Source: PHAA01 sp963665865
GTDB taxonomy: Bacteria > Bacillota > Syntrophomonadia > Syntrophomonadales > Syntrophomonadaceae
Direction: 5' to 3'
DNA length: 64,000 bases
Assembly (NCBI GenBank): GCA_963665865.2
Contig: CAXXWF010000001.1
Coordinates: 3,658,001 to 3,722,000, forward strand
Within the stretch, counting starts at the first letter, position 1; each line of letters opens with the position of its first letter. Positions 36,623-45,659 of this stretch are shown here, piece by piece. The translations under genes were made by a program, and so were the position numbers. Below the pieces are notes generated by a model. The model was not told the origin of the DNA, made no database searches, and saw only the letters and a program-made list of their open reading frames with translations.

Positions 36623-36636
36623 TATTAAAAGATAGA

Positions 36637-36675
36637 AAGCCGGAAGGTAACTTAAGTTGCCTTCCGGTTTTACTT
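36637..36675 (+). terminator. Intrinsic terminator of the atp operon
   Basis: CCGGAAGG pairs with CCTTCCGG; inside it AACTT pairs with AAGTT, giving a long stem, then TTTT. Confidence 0.9.
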
Positions 36676-36699
36676 GTTGGCTTTAGCCAGTTGAGTACG

Positions 36700-37430
36700 C
36701 GAAGCGTGCGAAACATAAAACCACCTGCTATGCGGGTGGGTAACAAGATGTTATACAAAAAAAACCACCTTTTCTAATATAATAGTGGTGTTCAAGCTAC
36801 TATCAAAATTAGAGGAAGGTGATTTAATGGCTAATAAAAGCAATTCATTGGCGCACACAAAATGGATGTGTAAGTACCATATTGTGTTCACCCCAAAGTA
36901 TAGACGAAAAATAATATTCAATCAATACAGAGAAAGTATAGGACAGATACTGAGACAACTGTGTAATTACAAGGGTGTAGAAATCATAGAAGGGCACCTG
37001 ATGAAAGATCACGTTCACATGCTTGTCAGTATACCACCCAAGATAAGTGTATCTTCATTTATGGGATATCTGAAAGGTAAGAGTGCACTGATGATTTTTG
37101 ACAAGCATGCAAATCTTAAATACAAATTTGGGAATAGACATTTTTGGGCGGAAGGATACTATGTCAGCACAGTAGGATTGAATGAAGCAACTATAACGAA
37201 GTATATCCAAGAACAAGAGAAACATGACATTATGTTGGATAAGCTTAGTGTAAAGGAACACGAGGACCCTTTTAAGGGTAGCAAGTAATACGAACACCCC
37301 TTCAGGGGTAGCAAAAGTGACAAAGGCATAGTGGCTTTGAACGAAGTGAAAGCCAGCGTCTTTAGGCGCTGGCCGGTAACAGAGGCTTATAGCCTCAGAG
37401 CAAACCACCCGTTAGACGGGTGGTGCTGAT
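36700..37430 (+). mobile_element. IS200/IS605-type insertion element (tnpA only)
   Basis: A transposase gene is flanked by end hairpins instead of inverted repeats: CCACCTGC/GCGGGTGG at 36721-36739 and CCACCCGT/ACGGGTGG at 37405-37423, as expected for HUH Y1 elements. Further hairpins lie between gene and right end (37266-37279, 37296-37309, and stems near 37353-37400). Exact cleavage sites cannot be set from sequence alone. There is no tnpB gene. Confidence 0.8.
36827..37288 (+). CDS. tnpA: IS200-family transposase TnpA
   Basis: A 153-residue Y1 HUH transposase of normal length. The HUH motif is DHVHMLVSI near residue 65 and the catalytic tyrosine is likely in ATITKYIQEQ near 125. ATG at 36827 follows GAAGGTGAT; the frame is open upstream. 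The gene seems intact, so the element may be mobile. A small hairpin, ACCCTT/AAGGGT, overlaps its last codons. Confidence 0.93.
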   Translation: MANKSNSLAHTKWMCKYHIVFTPKYRRKIIFNQYRESIGQILRQLCNYKGVEIIEGHLMKDHVHMLVSIPPKISVSSFMGYLKGKSALMIFDKHANLKYKFGNRHFWAEGYYVSTVGLNEATITKYIQEQEKHDIMLDKLSVKEHEDPFKGSK

Positions 37431-37482
37431 TTTGTACGCATGACACATGCCGCTCTGCAGACTATAGACCGAGACCTTTGGC

Positions 37483-40173
37483 TTAATTATTGATAAGGTA
37501 GCTTTTCATTTTCCGATAGAGGGTGTTGCGTGAAATCCCCAGTTCGGCAGCCGTCTTGCTTACATTGCCTCCATGCCTATCCAAGGTGTAAACGATCATT
37601 TCCTTCTCCTGTTCTCCCAACTGAAGTTTACGGGTGCTGCGGCTGGATAGTGACGATGACACTGTGGCAAAATCCCGATGGTCAGCTGCAAACCTATCCT
37701 TGGAATTAATGGTCTTTGAATCAAGAACTTCGCGTGGCAGGCAATCTACGGTTATACAGCCATTCTCAGCCAGTAAAATAGTCCTCTCCACCACGTTTTG
37801 CACTTCCCGAATATTTCCCGGCCAATCATAGGCTTGCAAACATTTTATTACCTGGTCATCAATTCTAGTAATGCGTTTATTGAACCGCGGTGACATTTCC
37901 TTTACGAAATATTCGAAGGATAGTTTTATGTCTTCGCGTCTCTCCCGTAATGCTGGTATTGAAATATTAACTACATTTAAACGGTAGTAAAGATCAGCCC
38001 GGAACCTTCCCAATCCTACCAATTCCGGTAAGTCTTGATTCGTGGCCGCGATTAATCTTACGTCCACGTTTATCGGGGTGTCACCTCCAACTCTTAAAGT
38101 GGCCTTCTCCTGGATGGCCCGCAGCAACATAGCTTGTTGCTCCAAGGGCATATCTCCAATTTCGTCCAAGAAGAGAGTGCCTTTATTCGCCAGTTCAAAT
38201 TTTCCCGGTCGTCCTCCTCTCCTGGCTCCAGTGAATGCTCCATCTACATAACCAAATAGTTCACTGCCTACCAATTCTCTGGGTATAGCAGCGCAATTAA
38301 TGGCTACAAAAGGACCATTTTTACGCGAACTGCCATTGTGAATGGCCTGGGCAAATATTTCTTTGCCAGTACCGCTGTCAGCTTGGAGGAGAACGGTAGA
38401 GTTGTTAGAACTGGCTACTATAGCTAGCCTAATTGAATTCTTTAAATCCTTATCTTCACCTATTATGGAATCAAAAGTAAAGCTGGCTTGAGCACCGCTA
38501 ATAGTATTTACTAATTCCTGCACCCGGGCTATAGGTCTGAGGATAATGGTGGCGCCGGTAACTTGGTTGTTCTCATCAAATCTCGGTTTCCCTGAGGCGG
38601 AGGCATGTATTTTGCCCCGAACCCCATCGATTAAGATCTCCCTGTCCTTAAAAGACTCTCCAGTTTCCAAAAGCTTCATCGTATAAGGAGCCTTGCCGCT
38701 AAATAGATCAATAATATGAACCCCTATAAAAGCTTCATCTGCATAACCAGTAATTTCTTGGGCGGCCGGATTAGATTGCGATACCCGTCCCTCTTTGTTC
38801 AGCACTATTAAACCATCGGTCATGGAACTGAAAACCGACGTCAATTCCATATGCATGTTGTGTATAGCCTGTTGCTCTCTGCGTAATTCTTTTTCTTGGT
38901 ACAAGTGACAATTCTGTACTTTGTTGAGTCCGTTATAAATGGCTGCCGCCATAGCGCGGCATGAGCTATAGCCACAGGCAGCACAATTCCTAAAGTCCTT
39001 CTCTTCCAGTTTAAGCATATTGCTGTAGATGTTTGCTAGTTCACTGTCATTTGGAACTTTGTATTGGTATAAATACGACAAATCTTCGCGATCCTCAATG
39101 AAAAAGTCATGAGTATGGATTATGTCGGCTAAGAACGAGTCCAGTTGGTCATTAACGGCTTTATCGCTTACGCTCTGCTCAGATCGGGCAGCCACTGCAT
39201 ATTCTATTTCCCGGATTGATTTGTTAATACAGCCTACCCCTGCATTACATCCCTTTTCACAACTTAGCATATCCACTATTACGGGGAGATGGGAGTCCCC
39301 CTTGGTAATTGATTCCTGCAGGCTGCGCAGATAACCCTCAAACACCAGTGAACCTTCCACTCTGGCAATAGAACTGGCTGGTGTATCGGGATAGTGGTAC
39401 AGGTATGATTCTTTAAGGCCGCCGGGGATAGAAAAATTAGTGGCAATTCCTGCCGAAACCATATTGTCAAATTCCCCGTCCGGCAATAATTCCAAGTTAA
39501 TGCCTTTCTCTTTGAAAATATTTTGCAATGACTGATAGAGTACATTATATTTAATGAGTTGCTGACTTCTAATCTCCCTTGTCTTCTCCAGACAGGGAGA
39601 AAAGAGAACCAGTTCAGCTTCAGGATGTAACGATTTCACATAAACCGCAAGATTATGGACCGGGCTGCCAAAAGATGCCAGATGCTCGATTAGTTTCGGA
39701 TGTCTGAGCTGAATATACTTGACTATGACCGGGCAGGGCGAGGAGATCAGCGGGAATGTCACCCTCTTCTGCTCAATAGCTTGGTGATATAGTGTAACCG
39801 TAATTTCCGCACCCAGAGACACATCGTAGACATGCTTAATATTCAACTGTTTTAAAGCCGTAATCAGCTTGTTCAAATCAAAGTTGCTAGGAGCGGAGGG
39901 TGCAATTAGAGCTACGATTTTCTTCTCGGGCAGATCGTTCAGAAACTGAGGAGCATCATCAATAATAAAACGGGCACTTTTTTCAGCTACTCCCCCGTGG
40001 CTTTTTATACAAGCATCAACACATCTACCGCACCCTATGCATAAATTTGAATTGAATTTGACTACATCGCCGCTGCCGTTTATGCATATTTTTATGGGAC
40101 AAACGGCAATACACTGATGACAATTGGTGCAGTTTTCCTCTTTAATCCTGATGATTTCTGTCAAATCAGCCAT
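37483..40173 (-). CDS. Sensory [FeFe]-hydrogenase-like / PAS / sigma54 activator
   Basis: An 896-residue multidomain regulator. Residues 15-55 hold two 4Fe-4S ferredoxin motifs (Cys15,18,21,25 and Cys45,48,51,55). A hydrogenase large-subunit-like domain follows with SSPCP (Cys147), SPCLEK (Cys194) and SCEKGC (Cys305, Cys309), which match the four H-cluster ligands; the usual proton-transfer cysteine just before Cys147 is Pro146. A CAACGYSSC cluster (397-422) precedes a PAS domain (about 445-550), a sigma54 AAA+ core with the GAFTGA motif and a Fis-type helix-turn-helix at the end. Likely senses H2 or redox state and activates sigma54 promoters. ATG after GGGGAGG. Confidence 0.9.
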   Translation of the reverse strand: MADLTEIIRIKEENCTNCHQCIAVCPIKICINGSGDVVKFNSNLCIGCGRCVDACIKSHGGVAEKSARFIIDDAPQFLNDLPEKKIVALIAPSAPSNFDLNKLITALKQLNIKHVYDVSLGAEITVTLYHQAIEQKRVTFPLISSPCPVIVKYIQLRHPKLIEHLASFGSPVHNLAVYVKSLHPEAELVLFSPCLEKTREIRSQQLIKYNVLYQSLQNIFKEKGINLELLPDGEFDNMVSAGIATNFSIPGGLKESYLYHYPDTPASSIARVEGSLVFEGYLRSLQESITKGDSHLPVIVDMLSCEKGCNAGVGCINKSIREIEYAVAARSEQSVSDKAVNDQLDSFLADIIHTHDFFIEDREDLSYLYQYKVPNDSELANIYSNMLKLEEKDFRNCAACGYSSCRAMAAAIYNGLNKVQNCHLYQEKELRREQQAIHNMHMELTSVFSSMTDGLIVLNKEGRVSQSNPAAQEITGYADEAFIGVHIIDLFSGKAPYTMKLLETGESFKDREILIDGVRGKIHASASGKPRFDENNQVTGATIILRPIARVQELVNTISGAQASFTFDSIIGEDKDLKNSIRLAIVASSNNSTVLLQADSGTGKEIFAQAIHNGSSRKNGPFVAINCAAIPRELVGSELFGYVDGAFTGARRGGRPGKFELANKGTLFLDEIGDMPLEQQAMLLRAIQEKATLRVGGDTPINVDVRLIAATNQDLPELVGLGRFRADLYYRLNVVNISIPALRERREDIKLSFEYFVKEMSPRFNKRITRIDDQVIKCLQAYDWPGNIREVQNVVERTILLAENGCITVDCLPREVLDSKTINSKDRFAADHRDFATVSSSLSSRSTRKLQLGEQEKEMIVYTLDRHGGNVSKTAAELGISRNTLYRKMKSYLINN

Positions 40174-40385
40174 AACCCTACCTCCCCACTGTTTACTGTG
40201 TACCTTTAGTGTACCAAAAGTGTCCTGGCATTACAACCACTCAACAGAAATGTGACAAAAATAGTACAATAAAATATTTATGCAAAAGCTGCAATCGGGT
40301 TGGACCATATTATTTTATATTTGAAAACCAATGGATACGGCATTTCTAAAAGATTTTATAAACATTTATTAAAAACCTTCATAGT

Positions 40386-40401
40386 TGGCACGAATATTGC
40401 T
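40386..40401 (+). promoter_or_regulatory. Sigma54 (-24/-12) promoter
   Basis: TGGCAC, five bases, then TTGCT gives a consensus sigma54 promoter with GG and GC 12 bases apart. It lies about 115 bases upstream of the small membrane protein at 40514 and 210 bases from the divergent sigma54 activator gene. Upstream activator sites are not defined. Confidence 0.88.
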
Positions 40402-40513
40402 TCTTAATATGGTCAAGAGGGAAGTTATTGAAGATAACTTCAAAAGTAAGAACAGCATCCAAATACAGCCTCCAGTAAAGCAGCTGGGATGACTAAAGGG
40501 GGAGATGAAAACG

Positions 40514-40696
40514 ATGTTAGAGGATTTTTTAAGCGACAAAGTAAATCGTATAGACATTGTAAGAACTAATCCTATAACTCGTAACAAATCGGAAGATTGG
40601 ACATTATGGGCAATAGCAATTGCCTTTGGTGGAATTATGGCAGTACTCATTATGGGTTTTGCGTTATTTGGTATCGTATACTTGGCTGGTGTGTAA
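40514..40696 (+). CDS. Small membrane protein under sigma54 control
   Basis: A 60-residue protein with a charged N-terminal half and one strong C-terminal membrane helix (about residues 31-57). No family recognised. The ATG at 40514 is preferred to 40505 because GGGGGAG ends at 40504. It is the first gene after the sigma54 promoter. Function unknown; it might anchor or signal for the AAA/VWA pair downstream. Confidence 0.7.
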   Translation: MLEDFLSDKVNRIDIVRTNPITRNKSEDWTLWAIAIAFGGIMAVLIMGFALFGIVYLAGV

Positions 40697-41049
40697 GTGC
40701 GATGAGTGGAAGATATTCCAAAAGCGCAAATGGGCGGTGAATATGAAAACGCGGCGATTCTGATCACAAGGCGGTTAATCAGGACGGATGGAGAGAAGTG
40801 ATTGGTGTTGCGGAGGGAAGGAAGGGGGATCGTGCCAGGCGGCGGAAGTTTTTTAAAGTTCTAAAGCAGGTTCGAATCAATACTATTCACACCTGGGAGA
40901 ATAGGGGTACAGCTAGAGAAAAGACAGCCACAGTTGTCCAAGCTCCGTGAAATGAAGCTGAAGGAAGAGAGACAAAATTCAATCCTTTCGCTTGACGTTA
41001 CCGATGAAAACTAACATAGTCTCATTATGTTTAGATAGGAGGTCTGTAA
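40697..41049 (+). other. Spacer between the small membrane protein and the AAA gene
   Basis: About 350 bases. Several short frames are open, one of 50 codons from a GTG at 40798 and one running to a stop near 41011, but none has a family match or clear ribosome site. No strong terminator was seen, so transcription from 40386 could continue into 41050. The AAA gene has its own ribosome site AGGAGG at 41036-41042. Confidence 0.4.
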
Positions 41050-42270
41050 ATGTTACCATTCGCAAAGCTGGAACGTTATGAAGGCAATGAGGCCCTGTTC
41101 GAGATGGTTAATATGTCGATTGTCTCCACCTACGTTGGGGAACCGTTACACATCCATGCCGAGGGTTTAAGGGGGACAGGCAAGACTACTATTATGAGGA
41201 AAGCACAGGATATATTGCCTAATATTACGCGAATCAAAGGCTGTATTTATAATTGCGATCCAGCCGAACCTCATTGTCCCCATCATCGGGAATTATCTGC
41301 CCAGGAGATTATCGATTTAGGTGTTGAAGAAATCCCTATGCCGTTTTTAGAAATATCTCACTCAGCTAAGGTAGGCACGGTTTCTGGCAGCATAGACCTG
41401 GCTAAACTGACTGATGGCTCTAATCCTGAAGCACGTCTTCTCCCCGGTATTATTCCGCAGGCACACCGAGGGATCATTTTTGTTGATGAAATTAATCGCT
41501 TGGCCGATACAGCGCCAGAAATCACCGATATTTTACTGGATGTAATGGGTACTAAACCGGGACATCTGCAAATTGAGGAAGCCGGTCTGCCGGTGGTTCA
41601 TTTAAAGGTCGTTGTTTCTGTCTGGGCCGCTTCTAATCCCGATGAAGAGCCAGGCGCCTTGGAAGAGATACGCAGGCAGCTCTCTGATCGCTTCGATATG
41701 GTTTGTTATATGGGCAGGCCTACATCAATGGACGTTTTAACCAATATACTTAAAGAAAATTCCCACAATACTAAAGTACACGCCGACCGCGATTTAACCA
41801 ATGTAGGAGACTATGAAAAGCAACATGAAATATATAGGCAGATTTTATTAAGATGGGCTGAACGTTATAATCAAGCTGATCTACCGGATTTTTTACGCAA
41901 CTACATTGCTCGTCTCTATGTAAAACATAACTTAGAGAGCATTAGAGCTATTGAGGCGATGCAGCAGGGTGCCGTGCTTTATAGCATAATAAAGGATAGA
42001 GATCAGGCCACCATAACTGATGTTATCCGGATGCTGCCTCTAATCCTGAAACATCGCTTAGACTCAGATACCCTTATTAGGGTGATTAACGATGTCGATG
42101 TCAAAGGTGGAAAAGAAAGTATGTTTAGTTTTGTCAATAAAAAGCCCAATAAATCGGATCAAACGGAAGAAACGGATTATTTCAAAAGTGTTGGACGTCC
42201 TTTAAAAGACTTAAAACGGCAGGAATTGATCAATACGGAAAAATCTCTTGATTTTAATAAAGTCGACTAA
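41050..42270 (+). CDS. ChlI/MoxR-like AAA+ ATPase
   Basis: A 406-residue AAA+ protein of the magnesium-chelatase subunit I type. Walker A GLRGTGKTT at residues 39-47, Walker B IIFVDE near 142-147, and the chelatase-like GSIDLAKL loop are seen. Between them, a cluster Cys65, Cys69, Cys76, His78, His79 may bind metal. It lies 15 bases upstream of a VWA partner, the ChlI/ChlD and MoxR/VWA arrangement that remodels or metallates a target. It is not certain to be a magnesium chelatase; no tetrapyrrole genes are nearby. Confidence 0.85.
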   Translation: MLPFAKLERYEGNEALFEMVNMSIVSTYVGEPLHIHAEGLRGTGKTTIMRKAQDILPNITRIKGCIYNCDPAEPHCPHHRELSAQEIIDLGVEEIPMPFLEISHSAKVGTVSGSIDLAKLTDGSNPEARLLPGIIPQAHRGIIFVDEINRLADTAPEITDILLDVMGTKPGHLQIEEAGLPVVHLKVVVSVWAASNPDEEPGALEEIRRQLSDRFDMVCYMGRPTSMDVLTNILKENSHNTKVHADRDLTNVGDYEKQHEIYRQILLRWAERYNQADLPDFLRNYIARLYVKHNLESIRAIEAMQQGAVLYSIIKDRDQATITDVIRMLPLILKHRLDSDTLIRVINDVDVKGGKESMFSFVNKKPNKSDQTEETDYFKSVGRPLKDLKRQELINTEKSLDFNKVD

Positions 42271-42285
42271 AATGGGGGCGCTTTC

Positions 42286-44052
42286 ATGGATAGTGGACAA
42301 AGTAATATTGGTAATGCCACCTCGGTAGCTAATTATCTTAGTCTGTATCTGGGGCAAGACCAGGGAGTACGACTGGGTGAGAGCATAGTAGTAAGTACCA
42401 AAGCCCATGCTCGTATGCCTGAAAAAAAGATCAAGGGTCAGATTGAAATATTAATAAACTGTGATGCAGGCAAGACCTATCTGGACTGTATGGATGAAGA
42501 TCAAATAATCCATATTGATGTATATCATATGCCTGGCGAAATTGATCCTCGGGAAGTTGCCCGTGCAATCTATTGGGCTATGGATAAGTATTTTATTAAT
42601 GAAGATCCTCAACTGCAGTATGCGGAGGATGTACGGTTTAATTTCTTATCCGGTTATGCGGAAAGAATAGAGCTTACTACTAATTTAGGCAAAGGATTGA
42701 TTTATGATCTGATCCAAAATGACATTAAGCCATACACAGAAGGTGAGGAAGGTCAGGATCATGTACATATTTTAGCCCGGCTTAACCGTGAGGAATTTTT
42801 CCTGGTTTATATTATTGCTACGACGGTAGAGGAAGTAATTCTGCAATCCGGGGTAAAACTAGCTCAGGTTCGCAACATATCTCACGGTAAACAACAAAAA
42901 GTAATGGATGATGATTTTGGTAAATATATCAAACTACCCTGGAAGCACTTTAAAGGACAAGATGCTAGTTTAATGTCGCCCGACGAAAATGTTAATCAGC
43001 TTATACTAAAGCTGGCTGAAAAATTTGGAGGCATAGACGAGATTGAAGAGTGGATGCAATGCTATTCCAGCAATATATTCAAAAGAAAGGGAGCTGAGTT
43101 TCAGAAGAAAAAATGGGGAGATATAGACAACTATGTAAAACAGCTGGAAGATATGGGCCTGATGCAGAAGACGCCGCTGGGCCGAATATTGACCAAACAT
43201 GGTCTGATACTCCAGGACTACGTCATCAAACACAAATGTGAACTGGAAACTGAGATTAGACGTAATATTCGCAAGGTGCCCGGTGGAGGGAATACCCGTT
43301 TCCGTAAATTTGGTCAATCGAAGCAAAAGACTACCCACGTGGAATTTGTTGATTACAATAAAACTATAAATACCGGTGATACGACCTGGACGGGAAATTT
43401 AGCTGTACCTCAGACCGTGATGCAATCAATAAAAAATGGGTTCCTGCGGGGAGATGAACACTTTTCCATTAAGAAAGAAGACCTGCATTTTTATGGTAAA
43501 AAGAGCTATATACCCATAGATATTTGTCTGTTGATGGATGCCAGCGGCAGTATGGCAGGAGATAAAAGACAGGCGGCTTGTTATCTGGCTCAACATTTAC
43601 TGCTCACTGGCAAAGAAAGGGTGGCAGTAGTCACCTTCCAGGAACGTTCGGCTCGGGTGGTGGCTCCGTTTACTCGTAGTCTAACCATGCTAAACAAAGG
43701 ACTAGCAACTATTAATCCTGCGGGTTTGACGCCGATGGCTAGCGGCATAATAATGGCTATAGACCTGATTAAAAAAAGTCGGGTACATAACCCCCTCCTG
43801 GTTATGATCACGGATGGGATTCCTAACGCTCCGCTGTGGACTTTGGATGCCAAAGCTGATGCTTTAGACGCCGCGGCTTATATACCCGACCAAAAAATAC
43901 GCTTTATCTGTATCGGGGTAGAAACAAATGGTCTTTTCATGGAGAAATTATCTAACGCCGGTGAGGGAGCTCTTTATCTGGTAGATGATTTGAATAAGGA
44001 AAATCTTATTAATTTAGTGCGTATTGAGAAGAAAGGCATAGAAAGCAAATAA
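42286..44052 (+). CDS. ChlD-like VWA-domain protein
   Basis: A 588-residue protein whose C-terminal von Willebrand A domain has a full MIDAS: DASGS (Asp418, Ser420, Ser422), the Thr in GLTPMASG and the Asp in MITDGIPN. The N-terminal 400 residues are not a recognised domain. It is the partner of the AAA gene and probably bridges it to a client protein. The target is unknown. Confidence 0.85.
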   Translation: MDSGQSNIGNATSVANYLSLYLGQDQGVRLGESIVVSTKAHARMPEKKIKGQIEILINCDAGKTYLDCMDEDQIIHIDVYHMPGEIDPREVARAIYWAMDKYFINEDPQLQYAEDVRFNFLSGYAERIELTTNLGKGLIYDLIQNDIKPYTEGEEGQDHVHILARLNREEFFLVYIIATTVEEVILQSGVKLAQVRNISHGKQQKVMDDDFGKYIKLPWKHFKGQDASLMSPDENVNQLILKLAEKFGGIDEIEEWMQCYSSNIFKRKGAEFQKKKWGDIDNYVKQLEDMGLMQKTPLGRILTKHGLILQDYVIKHKCELETEIRRNIRKVPGGGNTRFRKFGQSKQKTTHVEFVDYNKTINTGDTTWTGNLAVPQTVMQSIKNGFLRGDEHFSIKKEDLHFYGKKSYIPIDICLLMDASGSMAGDKRQAACYLAQHLLLTGKERVAVVTFQERSARVVAPFTRSLTMLNKGLATINPAGLTPMASGIIMAIDLIKKSRVHNPLLVMITDGIPNAPLWTLDAKADALDAAAYIPDQKIRFICIGVETNGLFMEKLSNAGEGALYLVDDLNKENLINLVRIEKKGIESK

Positions 44053-44108
44053 ATGGCTTAGAGATAAGTGTTTCAGCTAAACTAAAACATTCAAAAACTG
44101 ATTTACGT

Positions 44109-44399
44109 AAGATATGGTTATTATATCCAGCAATATAATGGTCAGGCAATTCCGAAAAAAACGCCTCTTCAATGTGCAAATGCGCCAACATAAGCACTAG
44201 AAGCGTCAAAGACTTACCGTCATTTTAATCTGAAATCTTGTATGAAATCCAATGGAGGTTGAAATTGCCTGACCAGATATGCTGGATATAGTAACCATAT
44301 CTTAACAAAGAAAAAGACGCCTCTGTTCAATGTGCAAATGCGCCAACATAAGCACCAGAAGCGTCAAAAGACTTACCGTCATTTTAATCTGAAATCTTG
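44109..44399. repeat. Mixed direct and inverted repeat cluster
   Basis: A segment of about 40 bases at 44109-44150 recurs inverted at 44263-44303 with few mismatches. Each copy is followed by an 80-base direct repeat, 44161-44240 and 44317-44399, which are almost identical. Within each direct copy GACGC...GCGTC ends can pair. The second copy contains the 3' end of the small minus-strand gene at 44384-44659. Confidence 0.85.
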
Positions 44400-44659
44400 A
44401 AAAAATGATTTCCGGATAAAACATTGAAGCGCAGATAAATAATCGCAGCAAACGGAAGCGCAATTGACATTAAGGTAGCTATAATTGATAGAGTATTTTG
44501 TATTATAATGGAATCATTTACTTGTGAGATCTTAAAAATTATTGTGCCTACTAGAACTGTTGTCAATAGAGCAATTGTTCCAATCGATAATCCAGTTACC
44601 CATTTCCAGTTCTTCTCTGTAGACCGTTCTTCCTTGCACTTATTTTTGTCATTTGGCAT
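44384..44659 (-). CDS. Small membrane protein, unknown family
   Basis: A 91-residue protein with two hydrophobic helices (about 22-44 and 53-78) and a Lys/Glu-rich N-terminus. It has a strong ribosome site (AAAGGGGGGG) before the ATG. No family recognised. Its last codons lie within a repeated sequence, so the gene end may have been rearranged. Confidence is moderate because composition is AT-rich and only the ribosome site and hydrophobicity support it. Confidence 0.5.
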   Translation of the reverse strand: MPNDKNKCKEERSTEKNWKWVTGLSIGTIALLTTVLVGTIIFKISQVNDSIIIQNTLSIIATLMSIALPFAAIIYLRFNVLSGNHFFKISD

Positions 44660-45257
44660 AACTACATTCCCCCCCCTTTCTTTATATTATCCCGACAAAA
44701 CGACATTCCTCCTTTCTAGATATTCCCCTCCATTATACAATTTTTTATATTATATGCAAATTTCAATTTGAGAAACAATTTGAGAAATATATTGCACAAT
44801 TCCCATATATATATCATAATTAGAGACATATTTTAAAAAAGAACATTATAAAATGGTACAGCGTTCTACTCACATTTCTAATTGATATATAGGGGAGCAA
44901 CCTGAAAATCTTTAAGGAAGTGATAATGTAGTCTCTCTCCCGGGTCTCTAATATCCATAAAAGCCAACATAATAAGTATAGTAAATGAATTATCAGGACT
45001 ATTTTCATGAAGGGGGAAATCTACCTACGCGACCTATTCCGCGAAGATATGAAAGCCACCGCACCAAATATTCTAAATGAGGGTTCTGCTCTACTCTAGT
45101 AAAAAGGATACGGGTTTCCTGTTATCTGGCAGACATTAGTAAAGGTTGGGAAGAGCTGCGGAGAGGATAGCCAACCGGAAAGAGGAGCGGGAAGACCATC
45201 ATAAGAAGGCTTGAGATAAGCGACAACACTAAATCGTAATCCAAGGGGGCCTACTAT
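44660..45257. other. AT-rich region with possible gene remnants
   Basis: About 600 bases. 44660-44880 is very AT-rich without good signals. From 45007 an ATG opens a 30-codon frame that looks protein-like but has no known family. 45100-45240 contains purine-rich coding-like sequence in several broken frames. I see no intact gene. Confidence 0.4.
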
Positions 45258-45443
45258 TTGTTTACCAGCCTGCAGATCAAGTTTTTAATATTTATAGCGA
45301 TAGTTTTTGTTATTACGCTAGGTTTTGCCATTTTGATCGGGCGCCAGATAGTTATAGTGGGAAAAAAGGCAGTGGAGGCCAAACTGCGTCAGAAGGAGTA
45401 CCAAAACCAACCGGACGAGGAGCCAAAAGGGGAATCCAGCTAA
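45258..45443 (+). CDS. Small membrane protein with charged tail
   Basis: A 61-residue protein: one or two hydrophobic segments at residues 6-36, then a Lys/Glu/Gln-rich tail. TTG start with AAGGGGG about ten bases upstream, and a terminator just after. No family recognised. A second small gene of the same plan follows at 45660. Confidence 0.55.
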   Translation: MFTSLQIKFLIFIAIVFVITLGFAILIGRQIVIVGKKAVEAKLRQKEYQNQPDEEPKGESS

Positions 45444-45459
45444 TAGCAATGCAGCAATC

Positions 45460-45485
45460 AACCTGACTTAGTCAGGTTTTTTTTT
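45460..45485 (+). terminator. Intrinsic terminator
   Basis: AACCTGACT pairs perfectly with AGTCAGGTT and is followed by eight or more T. The same stem recurs at 45929. Confidence 0.9.
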
Positions 45486-45659
45486 CAAAACTTGGATAGT
45501 CAAATAAACAATCCTGACAATCGTAAAAAGATGGATATAACGACCATATGTTTCCTTGTCGTTTTAAGGATGAATTTGTTGCATAGCGTCTAAAGATAAA
45601 TTATAATTGGCGGTATGTTTGTTTATCAAGATTCTTAATTCCTTGATGGAAGGGGGTAG

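Noticed and set aside
40866..40880. GGTTCGAATC resembling a tRNA T-arm
   Set aside because: No acceptor stem or anticodon arm can be drawn around it.
44820..45008. 62-residue hydrophobic frame on the minus strand
   Set aside because: AT-rich sequence gives hydrophobic frames by chance; no ribosome site or supportive context.
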